Assembly: GCA_003254925.1 (NCBI GenBank)
Contig: QANZ01011469.1
Span: 81,142-145,141 of the forward strand
Source: Chamaecrista fasciculata
Lineage: Eukaryota; Streptophyta; Magnoliopsida; Fabales; Fabaceae
Direction: 5' to 3'
DNA: 64,000 nucleotides
Shown: positions 24,020 through 33,329 of the stretch, piece after piece
Layout of the letters: each line of letters opens with the position of its first letter
Position numbering within the stretch: the first letter of the stretch is position 1
Notes under the pieces: generated by a model
Told to the model about the DNA's origin: nothing
What the model saw: the letters and a program-made list of their open reading frames with translations, nothing else
Database searches by the model: none
Position numbers and translations under genes: made by a program

Positions 24020-25811
24020 TTAGGGTTTAGAGTTGAATGACGACATTGATGGAGGTGGAGGCTGAGACTTGTATATACGAACAGGATCAATATCACAATC
24101 AGAAGATTCTTTTGAAGTCACAGCAACATTCTGAGATAATATCGATGATGGATGATGATGATGAGACACAGTATTATTATTATTATTAGGAACATGATGA
24201 ACAACAGAAGATGATGTTGCTGCATTGGCTGGTGGTGCAAAAGGAGATGAAGCCACAAAGGAATAAGAATTATTATTGTTTTGTGGTATCATCTGCTTCA
24301 AAGGCACAAGGTATACAGGGTATGCTGGATTATTATACATAACATACTGCTGCACTTGTTGTTGTACTTCCAAATTCGTGCAATGAGGGATTTTGCTCTC
24401 TAATTTCATTGCTTCTTGGTAAACAGAATTATCACTGAAACATATAATAATAAACAAAATACAAAATCATCAATTTCATTTTTCAATTAAAATTGGCCAA
24501 AATGCAAATTTAATCCCATATCTTTTACTCCATTTTCAATTTGATCCCGTATCTTTTTTTGTCTCATATCTTCAGGTTAAGTCTCACTTTGGTCTGGTCT
24601 CATATTTTTTTTATTACAAATATGGTCTCATATTTTTTAATTAAGTGCAAAATTAAACTCATATTTTTAGGTAAATATAGTAGAATGTGATAAAGATGAG
24701 ACTAATTCTTCAACCTAAATAAAAAATATAAAACTAAATTGGGACATCCAAAAATGTAGAACTGAAAATGCAACAGAGAAAAGATATTGAACTAAATTTT
24801 CACTTTAACCATTAAAATTTCACTAATCAAGTTGTAAACTTTTGTATGAATCTTATATGGCTCTACCCCTTTATGGTTGGTCAAAATTATTGAATTAAAA
24901 AATTGAAAAATAAATAAAACAATTACCCATTTTTTTCTAACTGGCCTACGTTCATTCTTATGTAAAAAAAAAAAATCACCCATGTTCATTCTCATTAAGC
25001 CAAAATTTTTAATCAGTCCCAAATGTATCAGGAAATTTCAAATTGATCCCAAACTTACTCATTTATCAATATAAAAACTTTATATAATCTTTACCTTTAA
25101 ATCAATTCAAACATTACATGCATATATTGGCGGGCACACCAAGCCCCTAGTATATTATATGTATATGTGACATTTTGAGTACCTTCGAAGAATGGATGCA
25201 GTCTCATTATCCTCATTCTGAGTTTTCAAAGATGGCAAATTGGTCAACGAAGCCGAAGACGAAGTTGACCCAAAAGACGAACTTGTCTCCAGAACCATCG
25301 AATCCTGACCCGAATTCTCAAAACCCGACCCGTATACTCCCTTTTGCATAATACCAATCTTGGTACCCTTAAGCGCGTCGAAGAACCACGACTCTGTTTT
25401 CGGGTGTCGAATAACGGGTCGACCCAGACCCGAATTGACAACAGGGAAGAGGAATAATCTAATGCGGGAAGGAATAGGAGACGAAGATAAACGGTCATGC
25501 TCGTCGATTAGGATTTGAAAATCTTCATCGGAAGTTACAGAAATCAGAGAGTCCAAATCGAAACGGGGAAGTTGGTACTTCAGAGTGAAGGGGAAGTTAA
25601 CGGCGAGAGTGACGGCGAGGTGAGAGACGAAGGAGTCCAGAGTGGCGACGGCACGGCGGTCGACGGCGACGATTCGGGTGTCGCCGCCGGCATAGCAGAG
25701 GGACTTGGAGCGAGGACGGTGGGTGATGTGCCCGCCGTAGCTGCACATCAATCGGAGCTTACCGCCGCCGTTGACGGTGGCGGCGGTGGAAAAAGATGAC
25801 GGTGGTTCCAT
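24020..25811 (-). CDS. PB1-domain protein, two exons
   Basis: Exon 1 is 25183-25811 and exon 2 is 24020-24434, giving 347 aa with a matched phase-2 junction. Residues about 20-115 form a PB1 (octicosapeptide/Phox/Bem1p) domain: LRLMCSYGGHITHRPRSKSL, then CYAGGDTRIVAVDRR, and further on the acidic OPCA-like stretch SVTSDEDFQILIDEHDRL. The C-terminal half is low complexity (Ser, Asn, His, Gln runs, PPPPS). PB1 domains form head-to-tail protein contacts; plant members of this family are mostly uncharacterised. The intron holds a MULE MITE, and a Pack-MULE lies about 235 bp upstream of the start. Its N-terminal segment recurs fused to MADS boxes nearby. Confidence 0.9.
24495..24810. mobile_element. 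MULE MITE in the PB1 gene intron
   Basis: A 316-bp element with ends GGCCAAAATGCAAATTTAAT and the near-complement ATTTTCACTTTAACC, flanked by an exact 9-bp duplication ATTAAAATT (24486-24494 and 24811-24819). The arms repeat 'cccatatcttttactccatttt'. It lies wholly inside the intron and leaves the splice sites untouched. Confidence 0.8.
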
Positions 25812-26344
25812 TGAGAGAGAGAGAAAAAAGTGCGAAATTTAATTTGAGGATTGCTTGACAAAGACGATTTTAGTAAGAAGGAAGAATATAAGGGAAGAGA
25901 TTATGGGCAGGTGCCACGTCATACAGTTAAGACATGATTTGGGAACAAGGGTGAAGGTGACGTGTACCTGAAGGCAAAGTTGGGTCGGCTTAGCACACAA
26001 CCGCTATTTGTTAGGACTTAGGAATTAGGATATATTTATTATATTAGCCAAAGTCCTATTTTGGTCCATCAGTTATGCTCAATATTTTAAATTGGTTCCT
26101 CAGTTATTTATTGTTCCATATTGGTCCCTCCGAAAACATGGCACAGTTGGTCCCTCAAATATTTTCCATTCATTTTTCCGTTAAAGAAAAGACGAAATTG
26201 ATTTTTAACTCAAAAAAAGTTTAAATTTTTGTACTAAGAGACTTTTTCTTTTTCTTTATAATAGAACTTAAAATATAAGAAAGAAGAAATAATTGAAAAT
26301 TTTAGTTTATTTCAAACAAAAAATCTCTCTCTACACCGTCAAAT

Positions 26345-26545
26345 ATGTTTGTGACGGCCGATCAGAATCACAACGGCTTTGGCGCCGATGAGCTTAACCT
26401 GAAGGATACAGAGCTCACGCTCGGCCTTCCCGGTGCCAAAGGCGGCACGAAATGTGGCTTCTCGGAGACCTTCGATCTCAATCTAGGTAGAAATATTCGA
26501 AACAAAGTAGGCGTGTCGTCGTCGTCGACGATGGAGAAAATCTGA
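26345..26545 (+). pseudogene. Captured Aux/IAA domain I fragment
   Basis: The frame starting MFVTADQNHNGFGADELNLK contains DELNLKDTELTLGLPGA, the Aux/IAA domain I with its LxLxL (EAR) motif that recruits TOPLESS co-repressors, followed by FDLNLGRN. The degron-containing domain II (GWPPV) and the C-terminal PB1-type domain are absent. The frame ends at a stop where a different coding-like segment begins. If expressed it would be a 66-aa EAR-motif peptide; expression is unknown. The donor gene is not in the window. Confidence 0.82.
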
Positions 26546-26822
26546 ATCGATGCGAGGAAGAATGCGAGAAGGCGAAGAAGGCCGAAGAGCTCTACGATAA
26601 ATTGTTGGAATCGGTCAAGAAGAATGGGCTGCGCGATGAAGAAGAAGATGCAACGACTGACGAGCTCAGTAGGAAGAATCACGATTGGAGGATGAATTGG
26701 AGCTATGGAAGAGGGAATTTTCTGGATCTGAATGATAGGATTTCGAGGTTAGAGTTTGATACAGAATTGTTGATGAAGGGAGAGAATTCTGCGAAGGAGG
26801 AGGAGAGAGAGAGAGAGACTTT
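26546..26822 (+). pseudogene. Second coding-like segment in the Aux/IAA Pack-MULE
   Basis: From about 26530, in another frame, the core continues as an uninterrupted acidic, charged stretch (…CEEECEKAKKAEELYDKLLE…, …NWSYGRGNFLDLNDRISRLE…) to about 26820. I do not recognise the protein family. It does not match Aux/IAA domains II-IV, so it may come from a second host gene, which would make this element a two-donor chimera. It could also be a divergent part of the same donor. Confidence 0.45.
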
Positions 26823-27103
26823 TTGGTGAGAAATAAACTAAAATCTCCAGTTATTTCTTCTTTTTTATATTTTAGTTCTATTATAAAAAAAGTGTTTTAA
26901 TGCAAAAATTTAAATTTTTTAGGAGTTAAAGATAATTTTGTCTTTTTTTTTAACGGAAAAATGGATGGAAAACGTTTGAGGGACCAACTGTGCCAAGTTT
27001 TGGAAAACTGAGGGATAAACATGGAACGAAAAATAATTGAGGGACCAATTTGGAACATTGAGCATAACTGAGGGACCAAAATAGGACTTTGGCCTATTAT
27101 ATT

Positions 27104-27805
27104 TTAGGGGAAAGTATACTTTTAGTCCTTTATATTTGGAGTATGTTACAATTCAGTTTGTTATTATAAGTTTCTTAAAAATTTTACTTTTTAATTCTAA
27201 TGATTGAATGAAGTCATATCTTTCTCTTTTTAAATTCAAATATAATGAGTCTAAAGTTATCATATAATATTTCAAATTTATCTTAACTAATAAATCAATC
27301 CAAATCAATCCACATTATCCTTCTAGATCATCTAAAAATTAATCTCAAACAAATAAATTAATAACATTATCTAACAAGTTAATCTCTAACAATATTATTT
27401 TCAAAATTATATAGTATTATTTTTTATGAGTGTTCAAAGATTGGGTTTAGAACGGATTGGTTTGGACTCATTATATTTTTTAGTAAGTTGGGTTTTGTTA
27501 GGTTGGAAAAAAATAATTTAGCCTAAACCAATTCAAATCACACGGTTGTAGGTTAGTTGGAGTTGGTAGGTTGGTCCATACTTTTTTTTTATTTCTAATT
27601 TATTTTTTTAATTTGGTCCCTCTTAAACTTTTTTTTTTCTCAATTTTGGCCATCTACAATTTATTTTTAAGAGACTAAATTGAGAATAAAAATTTATGAA
27701 AAGACTAAAAAAAATAATGTTATTTGAGAAATCAAAATAAATTTTATTTTTTATTTTTGTATGTTGACGAGTTGACTTGTATTGAGCAAGTTCAATTGAA
27801 ATTAT
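27104..27805. other. AT-rich intergenic stretch
   Basis: No gene seen. The segment 27420-27780 contains diverged 'ggattggtttggactc' phrases resembling a decayed relative of the hAT element that follows. Confidence 0.4.
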
Positions 27806-28555
27806 TAGGGGTGTTCGCGGGCTGGGTTGGGTTGGGTTTAAGGCGGGTTGGTTTGGGCTGAAACTTTTTTAAGGGCGGGTTGGTTTGGGTTGGGTTTTGG
27901 AAAAAAAATATTTTAGCCCAAACCAAACCAAACAATGGCGGGTTTGGTTGGGCGGGTTGGCGGGCTAGCCCATTCCAATTTGCAAACATTTTTTTTTAAA
28001 AAAAAATACTTGACTCTACAATTTTTTTGTATTGAATTTTGAGAAAAAAGATTTCTTATTATTATAAGTCAATAAAGTGAAGTTAGTAATAGAGGAAAAT
28101 AAAAAAACCCACGGCCCCGGTAGTATTTAGCAAGTAAAATTATAAATTCTAATTCTACACTTCTCGAAAAAAAGTGAAATTGATAAAAATTAAAGAGATT
28201 AGATTGATTAATTGAATGTTTAAAAAAAAAAGATTAATTGAAGGTGAAGTCACTTCATGTAGTGTTAAAGCTAAAGGGGAATGATAACTCAAGATTCATT
28301 TGTATTATGCTAATTATTATTTATTTATGTATATATAAAAATAAAAAAATAAAAAATACATAAGTGGCGGGTTGGCGGGTTGGGTTGGGTTGAGCGGGCT
28401 CAGAATTCTGAAACCCGCAGCCCAACCCAAACCACTGCGGGCTAGGAATTTTCAAACCAAACCAACCCGCCAGCCCAAACCAAACCAACCCAAACCTGCG
28501 GGTTGGGTTGGTTTTTGCGGGTTGGCGGGTTGGCCTGAACCGCTGTACACCCCTA
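27806..28555. mobile_element. hAT-type non-autonomous element
   Basis: A 750-bp element beginning TAGGGGTGTTCG and ending TGTACACCCCTA, with an exact 8-bp duplication GAAATTAT (27798-27805 and 28556-28563). The outer 170-200 bp on each side are dense repeats of GGCGGGTTGG/GGTTTGGGTTGGG, likely sub-terminal transposase-binding repeats. The middle is AT-rich and non-coding. Same end type as 646-921. Confidence 0.85.
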
Positions 28556-28563
28556 GAAATTAT

Positions 28564-29711
28564 CAACAAATAGGTCAAATCGAGCTTTGAAGGTGAATCG
28601 ATCATTTTACGGTTAAACAAGCGAAATTGATCATACATTTTTTGTTTCAAGTTCAAATATGACAAGTTCTATATATTATTCTTAACGATTTTTTTTTTAT
28701 TGACTTAACGATTTTTTTTTTATCGACTTGAGATCATTAATAAATGAGAGATCTCGCCCTAAAATGAATTTGGTACCAAAGATGGAACTTTTAAAAAGTT
28801 TATAAAATCAAAATTGTGAAGAAAAAATAAAACACTAAATTATAATCTCTATAAAGATAAGAGACTAAAAAAATATTTTGACTTATATTTTAAAATTCTC
28901 GTAAAATAGTTGTGTATATATGTTGTCGAATTTATTGATAAAGCATTAGTTGTAATTAAAACTTAATTTTATTACTTGACTTCGAATAAATTAATGATTT
29001 GATTTGATTTGATTAACTAGCCTAGCAATAATGGCATATTTTCCGTAGTTAATGTTATGGCATTTTTTTTTTTTTGCCACAAGATGAGGCTGTTATAACC
29101 ATTTTCAAATCTTTTGAACAAAGCAAGGAAATAGATTTGTACCCAAAATAATTACATCACTGATAAATTGGATAAATTGGTCAAATTGGTCAAAATTGAG
29201 GAAGATTAAACAATCAATCAACTCTGGTAAATAATAATAATAACGAAGCAATAGTTACAAAATCAAATGTTTGGGGTACCAAGTGCTTCGTAGACTAATT
29301 TTCTTGATCTCTAATGATTTTCACCTCTTAACGGAATAAAATGCATTTATGAAACAGGAAATCTGTTATGACCATTCACCAATTTTCTTGATTTCCAATT
29401 ATTTAATTGATGACCAAAAAAAAATAAAAAAGACCTCTTAACGGTCCCAAAAAAAAAGATTTATGAAAAGGTAGACGTTTGATTCCTAAGTAGTTGAACT
29501 ATAATTAAGTACTTGGGCACCAAGAATAGTGTCAAATAAGATAAAAGCGAGCGTGATTTAAATTTTCTCGTCTATTAGATGTTTTAACAACGTTGTTTGT
29601 CTGAATTTAGTTTTCATCAAACCGATTAAGTGTTTCGTTATTAAAATCAGTCAGCCATTAAAATAAAACTCATTGCTAACAATGACATTCCAAAATAAGA
29701 AGTGAAAAAAA
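28564..29711. other. Intergenic stretch, no gene seen
   Basis: AT-rich, with no convincing coding frame, RNA gene or transposon ends. Confidence 0.45.
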
Positions 29712-30073
29712 GAGAAAACTTACTATTTGGTCCATGAATTTATGCTGGATCAACTAATCAGTCCATAAATAATTAAAATATACTACGTAACCTCTGAAAT
29801 ATTGCGATTGTCTACGATTTAATCCCGAAATCAAATTAAAGAGCCAAAAAGTATAAAACTAATTCAAATTTAATGACCAAATAATATTAATTTAGTACAA
29901 ATTTTGGGACTAGAAATTATAAAATTAGTTCAAATTCAATGACCAAATTGTCACTTGAGATCAAATAGTTGATAATTGAAATATTTCATAGACTAATAAA
30001 TCATGTATTTCGATTATTTAGGGACTAACTAGTTGACTTGGTGTAAATTCGGAACTAAATACTAAATTTTCTC
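29712..30073. mobile_element. Inverted-repeat MITE
   Basis: The left end GAGAAAACTTACTATTTGGT pairs with the right end ACTAAATACTAAATTTTCTC, and the inverted homology continues for about 75 bp. The interior is non-coding and AT-rich. A target duplication was not established. Confidence 0.55.
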
Positions 30074-30128
30074 AAAAATAAAACCAAAAAATAGACAGAA
30101 ACAGAATAACACAGAGCCAAAATTTACT

Positions 30129-30490
30129 GAAATTTGGTATATACTCTGAAATTCTTCATACAAGTCATGAAATTAATGAAACATTTTATGTACGAACTAA
30201 ATAATAAAATGATGTAAAGGGTACTTAACTTTCAGAAACATGCTTCCTCTTTGTCTGAAACCCAGAAATCAGAACAAACTTTGATGACTGGATGGTGCAA
30301 AAGATGTACGAAATATGGTCTATACTCAACATTGTTCATACAAGTCATGAAATTAAGAAACATCTTATGTACGAACTAAATAATAAAATGATGTCAAGGG
30401 TACTTAATTTTGAGAAACATGCTTCATCTTCGTCTGAAACCCAGAAATCAGAACAAACATTGATGATTATTTGATTGTGCAAAAGATGTC
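30129..30490. repeat. Two-copy 181-bp tandem repeat at the MADS gene 3' end
   Basis: 30129-30309 and 30310-30490 are close direct copies (for example GTACGAACTAAATAATAAAA in both, and CCCAGAAATCAGAACAAAC in both). The second copy includes the stop codon and last codons of the minus-strand MADS gene, so the first copy is a duplicated coding end plus 3' untranslated sequence lying downstream of the gene. Confidence 0.85.
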
Positions 30491-31146
30491 ATTGTCTCCA
30501 TTTGCCACTCAGACCCAAAACCAAGATCATCAAAACCAGGAAAACCACATCTGTAAAAAGAATCCATGGCTTCACTAATACTCTCATCGGTACAACTTTC
30601 AAACAAGAATGATTCGAATGAAGAAGAATTCACCGACTCCTCCGTCGTCCTCTGTTTCTTCAAGTGGTCGATTCTTTGATCACATTCTTGAATCTTGGAA
30701 TCTAACTCGCTGATGAACATACTGAGTTCATCGTGACTGAGATTATCGAAATTATTGTGATCCCAAGTGGATTTTTCTGTAGTTTCCTTGTTCTTGAGCC
30801 GTTTTTGACGGAGTTTTGAAGTCTCCGCCTCAACTTGATTCTTCTTGTCGTTGAAGAACTCTCCAAGGTCGTAATTCTTCCGAAGTTTCTTATGGTTGTT
30901 ATCGTAGTACCGTCCGATGATGTCGGTCACCTTCTCGGGATCCAACGGCCATGTATGTGCTGACTCTGGCGGTGAAGATTCTGGAGGAGGGAAGATGATG
31001 ACGCAAGTGTCGACTCCACAAAGTGTGGAAAATTCAGATGCCTTCTTCAATAGTCCTTTCTTTCTCCTCTCAAATATCGCCTTCTGGGTACGGCGGTCCA
31101 CGGCGCTGCCGACGTAGCGGAAAAGCTTAGACTGAAGAGGCTGCAT
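30448..31146 (-). CDS. Type I MADS-box protein with PB1-derived N-terminus
   Basis: A single-exon open frame. From the Met at 31146 it is 232 aa; the frame is open to a Met at 31215 (255 aa). I prefer 31146 because the Met recurs at the same place in both broken relatives and a TATA box at 31238-31246 puts transcription start near 31205-31210. Residues about 20-55 hold the MADS core: DRRTQKAIFERRKKGLLKKA, then SEFSTLCGVDTCVIIF, followed by the M-beta-like PLDPEKVTDIIGRYY. The usual basic first ten residues (MGRxKxxx) are missing; instead MQPLQSKLFRYVGSAVDRR aligns with the PB1 protein encoded at 25183-25811. The C-terminus is acidic and helical. It probably binds DNA as a nuclear heterodimer in gametophyte or endosperm, as type I MADS proteins do. 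Intact, no introns. Confidence 0.85.
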   Translation of the reverse strand: MQPLQSKLFRYVGSAVDRRTQKAIFERRKKGLLKKASEFSTLCGVDTCVIIFPPPESSPPESAHTWPLDPEKVTDIIGRYYDNNHKKLRKNYDLGEFFNDKKNQVEAETSKLRQKRLKNKETTEKSTWDHNNFDNLSHDELSMFISELDSKIQECDQRIDHLKKQRTTEESVNSSSFESFLFESCTDESISEAMDSFYRCGFPGFDDLGFGSEWQMETMTSFAQSNNHQCLF

Positions 31147-31237
31147 AATTTGGCCTTGCGACTGGAGTGACGGAAGAAGACGAGAGAATTTTTGTTCTGT
31201 AATGAAACAATTCAATAAACATTATCAACTATCAACT

Positions 31238-31246
31238 CTATTTATA
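31238..31246 (-). promoter_or_regulatory. Likely TATA box of the MADS gene
   Basis: Minus-strand TATAAATAG lies 92-100 bp upstream of the preferred start codon. With the usual 25-35 bp spacing, transcription would start near 31205-31210, downstream of the first in-frame ATG (31215), which supports the internal start. Confidence 0.55.
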
Positions 31247-32023
31247 AGAAAACTAGAATGGGAGCTCGTGCGGTACGAGTTTTATATATTTACGTTATAA
31301 TTATAAATATATATTTATTTAAATTATATTTATTCTATTTATAAAATTTAAGGTGATTTTTAATTTTCTTAACTTTGTTTAGTGCTTTAATAAACTTATG
31401 TTTATATATCTTCTTTTGAAAAAAGTATACCATCACAATATATTTACAATTATGAATTTCCGAAAATAAAAAAGTGGATAATTCAATATCTCATAATTGT
31501 ATTTAAAGACAAAAATACTCTTTTGGTCCTCAAATTTACATTAACTTTTAATTTTGTGTCCAATATTTTTTACTGTCAATTTTGTTATTAATATTTTAAT
31601 TTTAGTCAATTTTATTTTTTGCTTTTGCTTTAATCAAATATTAACAACAAATTATATATTTTTAATAACATATAATGCAAAATGATAAAAAAAAATTAAA
31701 TTCTAACTCGAATTGAAAAATAAGATGAAATTTATTCTTAATTTATTGAAAAAAGTTAGTTAAAAAATAAAATTGACTAAAATATGAAATATTAAGAGTC
31801 AAATTGATAGTAAAAAAATATTGACAATGAAAATGAAAGTTGGTATAAATTTTAGAGACTAAGAATATTTTTATCTAGAAAAGTCATAAAATGAGTAAAC
31901 AGTAGAACCCACCGATTTGTTTGATTAAAAAAATTATATTAATTTAATCAAAAACAAATTATATCAAAAGATAGGCGGGAATTGGCAAAACAAGAAAAAA
32001 GCTTAGGCGAGATTTGACAAAAA
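31247..32023. other. MADS upstream region, no gene seen
   Basis: AT-rich. Segment 31500-31870 has a diverged copy at 44290-44650, upstream of the third MADS relative, showing that the duplicated unit includes upstream DNA. A phrase starting GAGTTTTATATATTTAC at about 31276 recurs at about 32410. Confidence 0.5.
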
Positions 32024-32391
32024 GCCCGTTTGGATACGCTTGTGAAAAAATAATTTTATTTATCAAACTTTTTTTTAAAATATCTTTTAAGTGAAGCACT
32101 AGATTTTTGATTATCAAAGTTGTTTGGATATAATTCACAAAAAAAAAAGTTGTTTGGATATAAAATGACAAAAGTAGTTTTAATTAATAAAATGAACCAA
32201 AAGAATAGCTTTTGTAAGTGCTTTAAGTGGAAGCTACAAAATTGAACTTCATAAAAAAACTATATTTTAACTTTTTTGTAACTTCTCATTTTCTTAAAAA
32301 TTTACTCGAACAAGATTTTATGTTTATAAATGGTATTTTTCTTAATTAAAAAAGTGCTTTTCAAATAAAAAAAAAACATATCTAAACGTGC
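32024..32391. mobile_element. Degenerate MITE
   Basis: Ends GCCCGTTTGGATACG and TATCTAAACGTGC are imperfect inverted repeats of a kind common in plant hAT/Harbinger MITEs. The interior is AT-rich with inverted homology (AAGTGCTTT/AAGTGAAGCAC). No clean target duplication. Confidence 0.5.
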
Positions 32392-32689
32392 TCAAAGAAT
32401 GCTATGCATGAGTTTTATATATTTACCTTATATTTATATATATATATATATATTTAAATTATATTTATTCTATTAATAAAATTTAAGGTAATTTTTAATT
32501 TTCTTAACTTTGCTTAATTTGGATTGGATCAGTTGAGTTTTGATTGGATTGAATCTGAACAACTTTAATTTTTGTGAAGGGCTGAAAGAAATAAATAAGT
32601 TCAAGAGGCAAATTCTTAATAAAGATTTGGGCGAGAAGGGTGGGAATCGTACAGTGAAAATTACCCACAAATTGTATAAGATATATAGA

Positions 32690-33121
32690 TTTTTTTTGTC
32701 TGACACATAATTCATTCAAAAGCAAGGCAAAGCCAAGCACAGTACAGACGAAAACAAAGCAAAAATAGTCAACCCTTCCCTATTATAGACATCACTAGTT
32801 TACAACTCATCCAAGTGGACTCATCCTCATGTTAGACAAATTGGCAAGATAATCAGCTGCCAAGATAGCGGATATAGGGATCCAACTATAGCTACAACCA
32901 TCTAAGAAACTGAAAACATAAATAATGTCATCTAAAAAAGACAAACACTTCCAATCAAAACAACAGGCAACCCTAGTGGCTACTCTAAAAAAAGACATAA
33001 TCGGACTCAAAGCAACAATAAATATATAATAAAGCGAAGTCGTGGAAGAAGAACAAGAAACGACGTTGTGAGAGTACCTGGCCCAGAAAAAAGCCATCGA
33101 ACACCCAAAAACCAGAACCAA
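32690..33121 (-). mobile_element. 5'-truncated LINE, RNase H end
   Basis: On the minus strand the frame ends with FLDGCSYSWIPISAILAADY followed by LANLSN, the C-terminal signature of the plant L1 RNase H domain (…W.P...N..AD.LA). It is followed by a tail CTTTGCCTTGCTTTTGAATG and an A-rich end (poly-T on plus near 32691). The fragment at 62080 has a similar tail, so the two belong to one LINE family. 5'-truncation is normal for LINE insertions. The GC-rich stretch 33122-33320 to its right is unassigned. Confidence 0.65.
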
Positions 33122-33329
33122 ACTGGGAAGTCGTCGTGGAAGCCAAGAGCCGTCATGGAAAGCCTAGTCTAGAGTCGCCGCCGCAGAGAAAGCCAGACTA
33201 GATCGACACCGTGGGAGCCCTGATCTAGAAATCCGCCGCCACACAATCTTAGAAACAAAGAAACACTCTGATAAAGAGAGAGATGAACCTTCACGGGGGA
33301 GGGATTTTCAACACTAACTAGACGGAAGG

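Larger units (their letters stand above)
26046..27094. mobile_element. Pack-MULE carrying an Aux/IAA fragment
   Basis: A 1049-bp Mutator-like element with an exact 9-bp target duplication TATTATATT (26037-26045 and 27095-27103). The ends are AGCCAAAGTCCTATTTTGG and CCAAAATAGGACTTTGGCC. Arms of about 270-290 bp are inverted copies. The core (about 26335-26822) is coding-like and much richer in G and C. It sits in the upstream region of the PB1 gene, matching the known MULE preference for gene 5' ends. Confidence 0.88.

Noticed and set aside
31144-31215. The upstream Met (31215) as start of the MADS protein
   Set aside because: The TATA position and the conserved Met at 31146 in all three copies favour the internal start; the first 23 residues have no match to MADS or PB1 families.
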